A stretch of DNA of 52,557 bases. It comes from Bacteroidota bacterium. Lineage in GTDB: Bacteria > Bacteroidota > Bacteroidia > Chitinophagales > Chitinophagaceae. The notes under the pieces are model-generated. The model made no database searches. It had not been told where the DNA came from and saw nothing but the letters and a program-made list of their open reading frames with translations. The DNA is taken from the NCBI GenBank assembly GCA_013288945.1, contig JABDAZ010000021.1, positions 1-52,557 on the forward strand, read 5' to 3'. Made by a program: the position numbers and the translations under genes. Positions 8,303 to 17,529 of this stretch are shown one piece after another (the stretch's first letter is position 1; every line of letters starts with the position of its first letter).

Positions 8303-8923
8303 GTGGAAAAAAAATCTGAGTCATCCACGGATGAAATAAAAACAGGCTCTACGCGACGCGAGTTTCTCGAACAGGTTTCTGTTATTACTGCTGGTACAGC
8401 TTTGTCGGTTTCATTAAAAGCTGCAAAATTACCGACCAACCGAAAATTTTACCAGGAAGAAGGAACCGTTGAAGTCAGCTTTTTTATTAATGATAAAAAG
8501 ATGACGCTTGAACTTGATCCGCGAACAAGCCTGCTCGATGCGCTGCGCGAAAAATTACATTTAACCGGAACAAAAAAAGGATGCGATCGCGGGCAATGCG
8601 GCGCATGCACGGTGTTGGTTGATGGCAAAAGAATTAATTCTTGCCTGAAACTTGCCGGCATGTGTGAAGGCGCGCATATAACAACTATTGAAGGCCTTGC
8701 AAAAGGGGATCAATTGCATCCGTTGCAAACGGCGTTTTTAAAGCATGATGCATTTCAATGTGGTTATTGTACGCCGGGACAAATTTGTTCTGCAGTTGGA
8801 TTAATAAAAGAAGGCCACGCAAAAACAGATGATGAAATACGCGAATTAATGAGTGGAAATATTTGCCGTTGTGGTGCTTACCAAAATATTTTGGAAGCGA
8901 TTAAAGAAGTTCAGAAATCTTAA
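8303..8923 (+). CDS. paoA: Aldehyde oxidase PaoA-type 2Fe-2S subunit, Tat-exported
   Basis: This is the small iron-sulfur subunit of a periplasmic xanthine-oxidase-family aldehyde oxidoreductase. Residues 18-40 (TRREFLEQVSVITAGTALSV) form a twin-arginine signal. The plant-type ferredoxin cluster is bound by Cys 94, 99, 102 and 114, and the second 2Fe-2S cluster by Cys 153, 156, 188 and 190 (FQCGYCTPGQ and NICRCGAY). The start is GTG at 8303: there is an upstream in-frame stop at 8282-8284 and no ATG before the signal peptide. The subunit passes electrons from the molybdenum site in PaoC to the FAD subunit. paoB follows 15 bases later. Confidence 0.92.
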   Translation: MEKKSESSTDEIKTGSTRREFLEQVSVITAGTALSVSLKAAKLPTNRKFYQEEGTVEVSFFINDKKMTLELDPRTSLLDALREKLHLTGTKKGCDRGQCGACTVLVDGKRINSCLKLAGMCEGAHITTIEGLAKGDQLHPLQTAFLKHDAFQCGYCTPGQICSAVGLIKEGHAKTDDEIRELMSGNICRCGAYQNILEAIKEVQKS

Positions 8924-8938
8924 AAAATTATTTCATCT

Positions 8939-9925
8939 ATGCATCCTTTTACATTTATAAAAGCGGGCGATAATAATACAGCAATAAAAGCTGCCACTGA
9001 AAATGCTGCTTCAAAATTTATTGGCGGCGGAACAAATCTTGTTGATTTGATGAAGATGAATATTGAAAAGCCGGATAAAATTATTGACATTAATATTCTT
9101 CCTTTAAAAGAAATAAAAAAATTATCGAACGGAAATATTTTAATCGGCGCATTAGTCACTAATAGTGATTTGGCGTATAATGAAATGATTCGAAATAAAT
9201 TTCCTGTTCTCTCAGAAGCTATACTGGCCGGCGCTTCCGCGCAGTTGAGAAATATTGCAACGACTGGTGGAAACCTTTTACAACGAACTCGTTGTTATTA
9301 TTTTTATGATACAGCAACGCCTTGCAACAAACGCGAGCCGGGTTCTGGGTGTTCTGCAATTAATGGTTACAACCGCATTCATGCGGTACTTGGAACAAGT
9401 GATAAATGTATTGCAACGCATCCTTCGGATATGTGTGTGGCAATGGCCGCGCTGGATGCAATCATTCATGTGCAGGGCATTAATGGAGAAAGAAAAATTA
9501 TGTTTTCAGATTTTCATACGCTGCCCGGCGATCATCCCGAAATAGAAAATATTTTACAAAAAGGCGATCTGATAACTGCTGTTGAAATTCCTGCATTATC
9601 ATTCGCAAAAAATTCTGCTTATGTAAAAGTGCGCGACAGGGCTTCTTATGATTTTGCATTGGCATCTGCAGCTGTTGCACTTGATATTAATAATGGAATT
9701 ATTAAAAATGCAAGAATTGCACTTGGTGGCGTTGCCACAAAACCATGGCGCGCAACAGAAGCAGAACAAGCATTAATAGGAAAACAAGTATCGGCAAATA
9801 GTTTTAAAGACGCTGCTGATATTGCTTTGAAAAATTCAAAAGAATTAAAATTTAATTCTTATAAAACAGAATTGGCAAAACGCACATTAATAAGTGCGCT
9901 AAATAAAATCGGAGGTATAGCATGA
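8939..9925 (+). CDS. paoB: Aldehyde oxidase PaoB-type FAD and 4Fe-4S subunit
   Basis: This is the FAD-binding subunit (328 residues) of the PaoABC enzyme. FIGGGTNLVDLM (28-39) and IATTGGNLLQRTRC (106-119) are the FAD-binding loops of the CO dehydrogenase flavoprotein family. An inserted cysteine-rich loop, with Cys 119, 129, 138, 157 and 166 in the pattern YFYDTATPCNKREPGSGC...CIATHPSDMC, is the extra 4Fe-4S site that marks PaoB/YagS-like subunits and is absent from ordinary xanthine dehydrogenase. It has no signal of its own and would be carried through Tat together with PaoA. It ends in an ATGA overlap with paoC. Confidence 0.93.
   Translation: MHPFTFIKAGDNNTAIKAATENAASKFIGGGTNLVDLMKMNIEKPDKIIDINILPLKEIKKLSNGNILIGALVTNSDLAYNEMIRNKFPVLSEAILAGASAQLRNIATTGGNLLQRTRCYYFYDTATPCNKREPGSGCSAINGYNRIHAVLGTSDKCIATHPSDMCVAMAALDAIIHVQGINGERKIMFSDFHTLPGDHPEIENILQKGDLITAVEIPALSFAKNSAYVKVRDRASYDFALASAAVALDINNGIIKNARIALGGVATKPWRATEAEQALIGKQVSANSFKDAADIALKNSKELKFNSYKTELAKRTLISALNKIGGIA
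9911..9916 (+). promoter_or_regulatory. Shine-Dalgarno sequence for paoC
   Basis: GGAGGT lies 5 bases before the ATG of paoC, inside the end of paoB. Such a strong Shine-Dalgarno match is unusual in this window, where most starts have only AT-rich leaders. It supports the ATG at 9922. Confidence 0.7.
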
Positions 9926-12228
9926 GTATGATAGTTGGTCAGCCACTCGATAGAAAAGATGGTAAATTAAAAGTAACAGGCGCTGCGCCATACGCCGGCG
10001 AATTTGTTGTTCCCGGGCTTGTATATGGCGTAACAATACAAAGCACAATTACGAAAGGGCACATTAATAATATTGATACAACAGTTGCGCAAAAATTAAA
10101 AGGTGTGCTCGGCGTGATGACTTACAAAAATGCAATGAGTTTGCATCAACCAACAGGAAGCGATCCAAGTTCAGGAAAGTTTGCAGAAAAAGATTTATTG
10201 CCTTTACAAAGCGAACGTATTTTTTATAATGGCCAGCACATTGCCGTGGTGATTGCAGAAACATTTGAAATTGCAGAATACGCAGCATCATTAATAAAGG
10301 TTGATTATAATGAAGAAAAATCTGTTTCGGATATTCATGACCCTGAAGCAAAACCATACCAGCCGCAACAAGGTTTAGGCGGCACAAGCCCGCAGGCAAA
10401 ACGCGGAAATACTGATGAGGTTTTAAATAATGCTGCTGTTAAATTAGAACAAACATATACAACACCGGTATATCATCATAACCCGATGGAACCACATACA
10501 ACTACTGCATTTTGGGAAGATGATGAACTGACAGTTTATGATTCTACACAAGGTGTTTTTGGTGTGCAAAATTTATTATCAAATGTTCTCGGCATCCCGA
10601 AAAATAAAGTGCGTGTGATATCGCCTTTCATCGGCGGCGGGTTTGGATCAAAAGGTTTTACATGGGCAAATGCATTTCTTGCACCGATGGCTGCAAAATT
10701 TATTAACCGCCCTGTAAAAATTACACTTGCAAGATCCTTTCAAATGTTTACCTGTGCAGGAAGAAGGACTACTACAATTCAAAAAATAAATTTAGGTGCA
10801 GACAGCAATGGAAAAATTTCTGCAGGAAAACATGAAACAACTTCTGAAACATCTTTTGTTGATGAGTTTGTTGAAAATGCAGGAGTAGCAACAAAAATTT
10901 TATACGATATTCCAAACCTTGATATCGTGCAAAATTTGGTAAGATTAAATCGCGGCACGCCATGCCCGACACGCGCACCAGGCGAAGCTCCCGGAACATA
11001 TGCATTTGAAGTAGCAATGGATGAACTTGCAGAAAAATTAAATATAGATCCGCTGCAATTGCGATTAATAAATTATGCAGAAAAAAACCCGGTTGACGGA
11101 AAAGAATTTTCTGGAAAAAATTTAAAAGAGTGTTATGAAAAAGGCGCTGCTGCTATCGGTTGGAAAGATCGCAGCGATAAACCATCAGCAAATAAACAAG
11201 GCAGATATCTTACCGGTTATGGAATGGCAACAGCAACGTATCCTGCAAACCGAAGCAAGGCAAGTGTGCGTTTAAAATTATACCAGGAAGGAAACGCAGT
11301 AGCAGCGTGCTGTACACAGGATATCGGAACAGGAACGTATACTGTAATGGCGCAATTAATGGCTGATGCATTAGGATTGCCTTTTGAAAAAGTAGAATTT
11401 AAATTAGGCGATTCAACTTTTCCGCAAGGGCCAAATTCTGGTGGCTCGCAAACAATGGCAACCACTGGCCCCGCCGTTCGTGCAGCTGCGTTGGAAGCAA
11501 AAAGCAAAGCAATACAACTTGCCATCGCTGATAAAAAATCTCCATTATATAACGTGGAAGAAAGTGCAATAGGAGTTGAAAATGGAAGATTGTATGTTAT
11601 TAATAACAATGCAAAAGGTGAAACGTACACGCAACTTTTATCAAGAAATAAAATGCCATTAATAGATGTAAACGCAACAACAGACGTAACATTAAAAGAT
11701 GGTGAAAAAAGTGCTGCTGCAAATGCAAACGCAAAAAAAGAACCTGACAATCCTTTTGCAAAACAGGATGAAAAAATGGATCGTGAAAAATATGTTTTTC
11801 ATTCCTTCGGTGCACACTTTGTAAAAGTAAAAGTTGATTCACTTACAGGAATGGTGAAGGTTGAAAAAATTGCCAGTGCAATGGACATTGGTAAAATATT
11901 AAATGAAAAAACTGCCAAGAGCCAGATAATGGGCGCAGCCATTTTTGGAATTGGAATGGCATTAATGGAAGGCAGTGTGTACGATCCGAATACAGGAAGA
12001 ATTGTTACAAAAGATTTAGCTGATTATCATGTTCCCGTGCATGCAGATATGCCTGAGTTTGATGTGCAGTTTACAGACAAACCGGATTATAATATCAGCC
12101 TGGTTGGCGCGCGCGGCGCAGGTGAAATTGGTATTACAGGCATCACTGCTGCCATTGCAAATGCGGTGTATAATGCAACTGGAAAACGTGTGCGTGAATT
12201 GCCGATTACTCCCGATAAACTTATTTGA
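9922..12228 (+). CDS. paoC: Aldehyde oxidase PaoC-type molybdenum subunit
   Basis: This 768-residue subunit binds the molybdopterin-cytosine dinucleotide and oxidizes the aldehyde. Recognizable segments include GQPLDRKDGKLKVTGAAPYAGE at the start, PFIGGGFGSKG (about 234-244), TRAPGEAPGTYAFE, and SGGSQTMATTG. The C-terminal GARGAGEIG contains the catalytic glutamate (Glu 735) of the xanthine-oxidase family. A lysine-rich insertion near residues 590-620 (SAAANANAKKEPDNPFAKQDEK) looks like a surface loop. It overlaps paoB by 4 bases and is followed by its maturation factor XdhC. PaoABC enzymes detoxify aromatic and aliphatic aldehydes in the periplasm. Confidence 0.93.
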   Translation: MSMIVGQPLDRKDGKLKVTGAAPYAGEFVVPGLVYGVTIQSTITKGHINNIDTTVAQKLKGVLGVMTYKNAMSLHQPTGSDPSSGKFAEKDLLPLQSERIFYNGQHIAVVIAETFEIAEYAASLIKVDYNEEKSVSDIHDPEAKPYQPQQGLGGTSPQAKRGNTDEVLNNAAVKLEQTYTTPVYHHNPMEPHTTTAFWEDDELTVYDSTQGVFGVQNLLSNVLGIPKNKVRVISPFIGGGFGSKGFTWANAFLAPMAAKFINRPVKITLARSFQMFTCAGRRTTTIQKINLGADSNGKISAGKHETTSETSFVDEFVENAGVATKILYDIPNLDIVQNLVRLNRGTPCPTRAPGEAPGTYAFEVAMDELAEKLNIDPLQLRLINYAEKNPVDGKEFSGKNLKECYEKGAAAIGWKDRSDKPSANKQGRYLTGYGMATATYPANRSKASVRLKLYQEGNAVAACCTQDIGTGTYTVMAQLMADALGLPFEKVEFKLGDSTFPQGPNSGGSQTMATTGPAVRAAALEAKSKAIQLAIADKKSPLYNVEESAIGVENGRLYVINNNAKGETYTQLLSRNKMPLIDVNATTDVTLKDGEKSAAANANAKKEPDNPFAKQDEKMDREKYVFHSFGAHFVKVKVDSLTGMVKVEKIASAMDIGKILNEKTAKSQIMGAAIFGIGMALMEGSVYDPNTGRIVTKDLADYHVPVHADMPEFDVQFTDKPDYNISLVGARGAGEIGITGITAAIANAVYNATGKRVRELPITPDKLI

Positions 12229-12262
12229 TCATTTCATAACCCGTGCATAATTTTTATTTAAG

Positions 12263-13384
12263 TTGAAAGAGATAAAAGCAATCATTAATGCATACAATAA
12301 AATTAAGGACACATCAATTCATGCTGCACTTGCAACAGTGGTGAAGGTTGAAGGATCTTCCTATCGCCGCGCTGGTGCAAGAATGCTCGTGATGGACGAT
12401 GGCAATTGGATTGGCGGAATAAGCGGTGGTTGTTTGGAAGGCGATGCATTAAAAAGAGCAAGGCTTGCCATCACAAAATCGGAACCTTCATTAATAACGT
12501 ATGATACAACAGAAGATGATGGGCACCAGATTGGCGTTGGTTTAGGTTGTAATGGAATCATTGATGTATTATTTACGCCACTTGATTTTGAAAATAAAAA
12601 TAATCCTGTTGAAATTTTAATAGCATGTGTTGATGAAAATCGTGAAACACATGTATTAATAACCGTTACATCATTACAAGGAAAATGGAATGCTATAAAA
12701 ACGGGAGATGTAATTCTTTATAAAGACTCAAAAAATTTAAAAGTGTTTGAAGATATTTTTCTAGAAAGAAAATTATCCGAAAAAATAAAATGCCAGGTTG
12801 AAAATGGTAAATCAGCTTTTCAAAATTTTGAAACTGCAGATGGAAAAATTGTATCAGTTTTTATAGAAATATTGCTTCCTGAAATACATATGGTATTAAT
12901 GGGAAATCAATATGATATTTACCCGCTTGTTCGGCTTATTAAGGAAATGGGTTGGCGTGCAACAATCATTTCAAACCCATTAAAAATAAATGCCAAAATA
13001 ATAAGTATGGCAGATAAAGTTTGCAGCATTGATCAATTTGATAATATTATAATTGATAAATACACAGCCATTGTTTTAATGTCGCACGATTATAAAACAG
13101 ATAAAATAAATTTGTCAAAAACATTAATGACTGATACAATTTATATCGGCATGCTCGGGCCAAAAGTTCGTGCGGAAAAAATTTTTAATGAATTGGATCT
13201 CGAAGGAAAATCTGTTTCTGAAGATAATAAAGAAAGAATTTACGCGCCTGCAGGTTTGGATATTGGCGCATTATCACCTGAAGAAATAGCATTATCATTG
13301 ATTGCTGAAATACGCGCGGTTTTTTCCAACAGGCAGGGAAATTTTTTAAGATTAAGACAGTCGACAATTCATGAAAGAAATTAG
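12263..13384 (+). CDS. XdhC/CoxI-family molybdoenzyme maturation factor
   Basis: Members of this family (XdhC, PaoD) bind the finished cofactor, protect its sulfurated form and insert it into xanthine-oxidase-type enzymes. The N-terminal XdhC_CoxI domain (about 12-85) reads ATVVKVEGSSYRRAGARM and GGISGGCLEGD. The C-terminal Rossmann domain (about 205-365) ends with YIGMLGPKVRAEKI and YAPAGLDIGALSPEEIALSLIAEI. The start appears to be TTG at 12263: an in-frame stop lies at 12248-12250 and there is no ATG before the conserved domain. The gene follows paoC by 34 bases and precedes moaA by 15. Confidence 0.9.
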   Translation: MKEIKAIINAYNKIKDTSIHAALATVVKVEGSSYRRAGARMLVMDDGNWIGGISGGCLEGDALKRARLAITKSEPSLITYDTTEDDGHQIGVGLGCNGIIDVLFTPLDFENKNNPVEILIACVDENRETHVLITVTSLQGKWNAIKTGDVILYKDSKNLKVFEDIFLERKLSEKIKCQVENGKSAFQNFETADGKIVSVFIEILLPEIHMVLMGNQYDIYPLVRLIKEMGWRATIISNPLKINAKIISMADKVCSIDQFDNIIIDKYTAIVLMSHDYKTDKINLSKTLMTDTIYIGMLGPKVRAEKIFNELDLEGKSVSEDNKERIYAPAGLDIGALSPEEIALSLIAEIRAVFSNRQGNFLRLRQSTIHERN

Positions 13385-13399
13385 ATTTCAAAATTATTA

Positions 13400-14380
13400 A
13401 TGATTACAGATACATACAACCGCGTTCATAATTATCTCCGCATTTCATTAACAGACAATTGCAATCTCCGTTGCTTTTATTGTATGCCCGAAGAAGATTA
13501 TGAATTCACGCCTTCTGCCAAACTCATGCAGGTTGATGAGATAGAAGCCATCGCAAAAATATTTGTTGCGCAAGGCGTTAATAAAATAAGGCTCACAGGT
13601 GGCGAGCCGTTGGTTAGAAAAGGCGCTGATGAAATTATTCTTCGCTTGTCAAAATTGCCCGTTAACCTTACACTTACAACCAACGCAACAAGGCTTCATG
13701 AATTTGTAGATGTGCTTGAACAAGCGAATGTGCGTTCGTTAAATATTAGTTTGGATACATTGCAACCAGAAAAATTTCAATTAATAACACGGCGGAATTT
13801 GTTTGATAAAGTATTTGAAAATATTCATTTGCTTATTAATAAAAACTTTCACGTAAAAGTGAATGTGGTTGTAATGAAAGGCTTAAATGATAATGAGATT
13901 AATGATTTTATTGAATGGACAAAAGATACAAATGTGCATGTGCGTTTTATAGAATTTATGCCTTTTGAAAGCAACCGGTGGACAAGCAATAAAGTTTTTA
14001 CCTTAAAAGAAATGCTTGAAACGATTGCAAAAAAATATAAAATTATAACGCTGCAAAATGATGTACACGATACTGCAAAAAATTATAAGATAGAAAACCA
14101 TACAGGAACATTTGCAGTAATCAGTACAATGAGTGCACCGTTTTGCAGCGGTTGCAACAGGATGCGGTTAACTGCAGATGGTAAAATGAAAAATTGTTTG
14201 TTCTCGAAAAAAGAAACAGATTTATTAACCGCTTTCAGAAACGGCGAAGATATTTTGCCATTGATTTATAAAAGTATTTTATCAAAAGAAAAAGAACTTG
14301 GCGGGCAGTTTACCACAGACTTTAAAAATATTCATACAGAAAATTTACACAACAGAAGTATGATTTCTATAGGCGGATAA
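13400..14380 (+). CDS. moaA: GTP 3',8-cyclase MoaA
   Basis: MoaA is the radical-SAM enzyme that rearranges GTP in the first step of molybdopterin synthesis. The SAM cluster is bound by CNLRCFYC (Cys 21, 25, 28), and LTGGEPLVRK follows near residue 65. The second, substrate-binding 4Fe-4S cluster is bound by Cys 249, 252 and 266 (PFCSGCNRMRLTADGKMKNC). The protein ends in the Gly-Gly tail typical of MoaA. At 326 residues it is complete. The ATG at 13400 sits inside an ATTAATG sequence. It belongs to the paoABC-xdhC transcript. Confidence 0.96.
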   Translation: MITDTYNRVHNYLRISLTDNCNLRCFYCMPEEDYEFTPSAKLMQVDEIEAIAKIFVAQGVNKIRLTGGEPLVRKGADEIILRLSKLPVNLTLTTNATRLHEFVDVLEQANVRSLNISLDTLQPEKFQLITRRNLFDKVFENIHLLINKNFHVKVNVVVMKGLNDNEINDFIEWTKDTNVHVRFIEFMPFESNRWTSNKVFTLKEMLETIAKKYKIITLQNDVHDTAKNYKIENHTGTFAVISTMSAPFCSGCNRMRLTADGKMKNCLFSKKETDLLTAFRNGEDILPLIYKSILSKEKELGGQFTTDFKNIHTENLHNRSMISIGG

Positions 14381-14407
14381 AATTATAATTAGCATAACCA
14401 AAACAAA

Positions 14408-14821
14408 ATGAAAAACGTATTAGTGCTGTGCACACGCAATAGTTGCAGAAGCCAGATTGCTGAAGGTTATCTCCAAAATTTTGCAGGTGAAAAGGCAAAA
14501 ATTTATAGTGCAGGTATTGAAACCCATGGCGTAAATCCGCGTGCTATTGCAACGATGAAAGAAGACGGCATTGACATTTCTTCGCACACATCAAACAATG
14601 TTGGTGAATATAAAAACATCAATTTCGATTTTGTAATAACTGTTTGCGATAATGCAAATGAACGTTGCCCGGTTTTTCCAACAAGCGCAAAAAAATTTCA
14701 TTGCAACTTTCCGGATCCTGCAAAAGCAGCAGGAACAGAACAACAAATTGTAGAAGAATTTAGAAGTGTAAGAAATCTTATAAAAGATTATTGCAAACAA
14801 TTTGTAGAAAATAATTTATAG
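14408..14821 (+). CDS. arsC: ArsC-type arsenate reductase (low-molecular-weight phosphatase fold)
   Basis: This 137-residue protein has the P-loop LCTRNSCRSQIAEG (Cys 8 to Arg 14) of the low-molecular-weight tyrosine phosphatase fold. Cys 80 and Cys 87 in ITVCDNANERCPVFP have the same 7-residue spacing as the redox pair of thioredoxin-coupled arsenate reductases, so reduction of arsenate to arsenite is the best call. No arsenite exporter or ArsR is nearby. It follows moaA by 27 bases and converges on the FdhF-like gene, whose stop is only 4 bases away. A phosphatase role cannot be excluded, but the three-cysteine set favours ArsC. Confidence 0.82.
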   Translation: MKNVLVLCTRNSCRSQIAEGYLQNFAGEKAKIYSAGIETHGVNPRAIATMKEDGIDISSHTSNNVGEYKNINFDFVITVCDNANERCPVFPTSAKKFHCNFPDPAKAAGTEQQIVEEFRSVRNLIKDYCKQFVENNL

Positions 14822-14825
14822 ATTA

Positions 14826-17159
14826 TTAATGCGCCAGTTCATGTTTTTTTATTTTAATAAAAATCATTTTTGAAGTTGGCGTATTGCTTTTTTCTGCAAC
14901 GCTGCTTATTGGCACCAGCACATTTGTTTCAGGATAATAAGTAATTGTACATCGCTTTGGAATATTATATTCAACGATAATAAACATTCTTGCAACTCTT
15001 TCAATGCCGTCAGCATTATTAAATAAATCTACTTTATCACCATTTTTAAAACCACCTTTTTCTATATCTTCTTTGTTCATAAAAATTACGCGGCGCTCAT
15101 TATGAATTCCGCGGTATCGATCTTCCAAACCATAAATCGTTGTATTAAATTGATCGTGGCTGCGAACAGATGACATCATGTATTCATCATCTGCCAGTTT
15201 ATTTTCTGGCAATTGCGTAATGGAAAAAGGCATTTTATTTCCAAACAATTCTGTCATAAATTTTCCATCACGCGCATTATTAGGTAAATAAAAACCGCCG
15301 GGTATGCGAACGCGTTCATTGTACTTTTCAAAGCCAGGAATAAATTCTTCAACCAGGTTTCTGATATTATCATAACTGTTTGCATAATGATCCCAATCCA
15401 CTTTTGATTTTTTTCCCAGTGTCGCTTTTGCAATGCCACATAATATTTGCGTTTCATTACGCAGGTTATCCGAAACAGGCGTAAGCATTCCTTTCGACAT
15501 TTGAATAACACACATTGAATTTTCGCAACTTACAAATTGCTCTTCACCATTCACAATATCTTTATCGCTTCTTGCAAGTGTTGGAAAAATAATTGCTTCT
15601 TCGCCATGTACCAAATGCGTGCGGTTTAATTTCGTTGAAACGCTTACTGTAAGTTTCAATTTGCGCATGGCTTCGGCAGTATAGTTTGTATCGGGCGTTG
15701 CCGATAAAAAATTTCCGCCCATTGCAAAAAATATTTTAATTTTTTCTGCATGTATTTTTTTTATGCAGTTAACTACGTCAACGCCGTGCTCGCGCGGTGG
15801 TTCAAAACCAAACTTCATTTTTATTTTATCAAGAAACCAATCCGGTGCTTTTTCCCAAATCATCATCGTCCTGTTTCCCTGCACATTACTATGCCCGCGA
15901 ACAGGGCAAACGCCGGCTCCGCGTTTGCCAATACTTCCTTTTAATAATGCGAGGTTAACTATTTCTTTAATCGTATCAACACCATTTTTTTGTTGGGTAA
16001 CGCCCATTGCCCAGCAGATAATAATCCGCTTTTTATCGCGCAGCATTGCTGCTGCATTTTTTAAATCGTCTGTTGATATTCCTGAAGATTCAGATAATTC
16101 ATCCAAATTATATTGGTCGATATGTTTTATTAATCCATCATAACCAACTGTATTTTCTTTAATAAATTTTTGATCAAAAACTTCTCCCGGATTTTCTTTT
16201 TCTGCATCAAGCAATATTTTTTCGATGGCTTTAATAACAGCGATGTCGCCATTTATTTTTACCTGCAAATACAAATCAGTCAATTTTGTTGCACCAATAT
16301 TAAAAACACTTTTAAACATTCCGCCAACTTGTTGCGGGTTATCGAAAGCAACCAAACCTGCTTCACGCAAAGGGTTTATGGAAATTATTTTTGCGCCATT
16401 TTGTTTTGCTTTTTGTAAGGAGTCAAGCATCCTCGGCATGTTGGTGCCGGGATTAATGCCCATCATAATGATCACATCTGTATCTGTAAAATCATCAAGT
16501 ATTACAGTGCCTTTGCCAATTCCAATTGTTTCTGTAAGCGCCACACTGCTGGATTCATGGCACATGTTGGAGCAATCAGGTAAATTATTTGTACCAAATT
16601 CGCGAACAAATAACTGATAAATAAATGATGCTTCGTTACTCAATCTTCCCGATGTATAAAATGCAGCTTCGTCGGGCGAATCAAGATCATTAAGCCTGTC
16701 TGCAACTATTTTAAATGCTTCATCCCAACTTAAAGGCTGATAATGCGTAGCATTTTTTGGAAGATAAACAGGCAAAGTCAGCCGGCCTTTTTTACCAATT
16801 TCCAGGTCCGTTAATTTTGCAAGATCGTTTACAGAATTGCGTGCAAAAAATTCGGCTGTTAATACTTTTTTTGTTGCTTCTTCAGCAAGTGCTTTCGCAC
16901 CATTTTCACAATAAGCAGCAATGGGAGAGCGGTCGCCATCTTCATCCGGCCACGCACAGCTCGAACAATCAAAGCCGCCTTTCTGATTCATTTTTAGTAA
17001 AGCCTTCATTCCTCTTGTTGCGCCAGTCTCTTCAAAAATATCACTGAATGCGGCCATTACGCCATGCATTCCTGCGGCCCAGGTTTTTGGTTCTGTAACT
17101 TTTAAATCAGTAAGCGTTTCCGGGTTTATTGCTGATGGTTCCTGTTCTTTATCGCTCAT
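14826..17159 (-). CDS. FdhF/YdeP-family molybdopterin oxidoreductase
   Basis: This is a 777-residue member of the DMSO-reductase superfamily, in the FdhF/YdeP subgroup of formate-dehydrogenase-like proteins. Numbering from the ATG at 17159, FDCSSCAWPD (Cys 65, 68) and Cys 84 mark the iron-sulfur region. NMCHESSS carries Cys 200, the likely molybdenum ligand in place of selenocysteine. GINPGTNMPRML and the C-terminal SVRSHDQFNTTIYG belong to the cofactor-binding fold. There is no signal peptide, so it is cytoplasmic. The real substrate of YdeP-type proteins is poorly known; formate is only a suggestion from homology. Another ATG at 17165 is possible; both overlap the preceding gene. FdhD upstream would sulfurate its cofactor. 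Confidence 0.88.
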   Translation of the reverse strand: MSDKEQEPSAINPETLTDLKVTEPKTWAAGMHGVMAAFSDIFEETGATRGMKALLKMNQKGGFDCSSCAWPDEDGDRSPIAAYCENGAKALAEEATKKVLTAEFFARNSVNDLAKLTDLEIGKKGRLTLPVYLPKNATHYQPLSWDEAFKIVADRLNDLDSPDEAAFYTSGRLSNEASFIYQLFVREFGTNNLPDCSNMCHESSSVALTETIGIGKGTVILDDFTDTDVIIMMGINPGTNMPRMLDSLQKAKQNGAKIISINPLREAGLVAFDNPQQVGGMFKSVFNIGATKLTDLYLQVKINGDIAVIKAIEKILLDAEKENPGEVFDQKFIKENTVGYDGLIKHIDQYNLDELSESSGISTDDLKNAAAMLRDKKRIIICWAMGVTQQKNGVDTIKEIVNLALLKGSIGKRGAGVCPVRGHSNVQGNRTMMIWEKAPDWFLDKIKMKFGFEPPREHGVDVVNCIKKIHAEKIKIFFAMGGNFLSATPDTNYTAEAMRKLKLTVSVSTKLNRTHLVHGEEAIIFPTLARSDKDIVNGEEQFVSCENSMCVIQMSKGMLTPVSDNLRNETQILCGIAKATLGKKSKVDWDHYANSYDNIRNLVEEFIPGFEKYNERVRIPGGFYLPNNARDGKFMTELFGNKMPFSITQLPENKLADDEYMMSSVRSHDQFNTTIYGLEDRYRGIHNERRVIFMNKEDIEKGGFKNGDKVDLFNNADGIERVARMFIIVEYNIPKRCTITYYPETNVLVPISSVAEKSNTPTSKMIFIKIKKHELAH

Positions 17160-17529
17160 ATACATTCGTTAATAACGGGTTTGGAAAATTGTCACTTTGA
17201 TCTTCATTAGTTTTATCAAGACAAGTAAAATCTTTTTCAACAAGAAGATAAAGTGGTTTATCTGATCCTTCAACTTCCATATAAAACTCAAAACCAACCT
17301 GCGCTGGATCCGTCCATTTATTAATAAAAGAAGAAGGAAAATTTAAAGTGATTTTATTATTATTGAATGAAGCGGATAAATGATCGCTGTCTGTTTTTTT
17401 TAATAGATAATATAAGTTGCTGTTGCCGAAATTTATTTTTTCTTCAACATATCCTGTTGCAATAAATTGATCCACTTCCGACTTTGTGAGCCTGTAACGC
17501 AAAGAGTTTCCTTTAATACGAATTTTCAT
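17149..17529 (-). CDS. Conserved small protein between fdhD and the FdhF-like gene
   Basis: This is a 126-residue soluble protein beginning MKIRIKGNSLRYRLTKSEVDQF, with a mostly beta-strand pattern and a run EFYMEVEGSDKPLYLLVEKDFTCLD near the end. I recognise it as the kind of uncharacterized protein (DUF7009-like, from memory) that accompanies formate-dehydrogenase-type genes in Bacteroidota. No catalytic motif is visible. It overlaps fdhD by 17 bases at its start and the FdhF-like gene by 11 bases at its end, so the three are translationally coupled. That suggests a small accessory or chaperone for the molybdoenzyme. Confidence 0.7.
   Translation of the reverse strand: MKIRIKGNSLRYRLTKSEVDQFIATGYVEEKINFGNSNLYYLLKKTDSDHLSASFNNNKITLNFPSSFINKWTDPAQVGFEFYMEVEGSDKPLYLLVEKDFTCLDKTNEDQSDNFPNPLLTNVYER

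Noticed and set aside
11217-11750. 177-codon open frame on the minus strand inside paoC
   Set aside because: It lies wholly antisense to a strongly conserved molybdenum subunit, has no family features and no promoter or start context; it is a shadow of paoC codon use.
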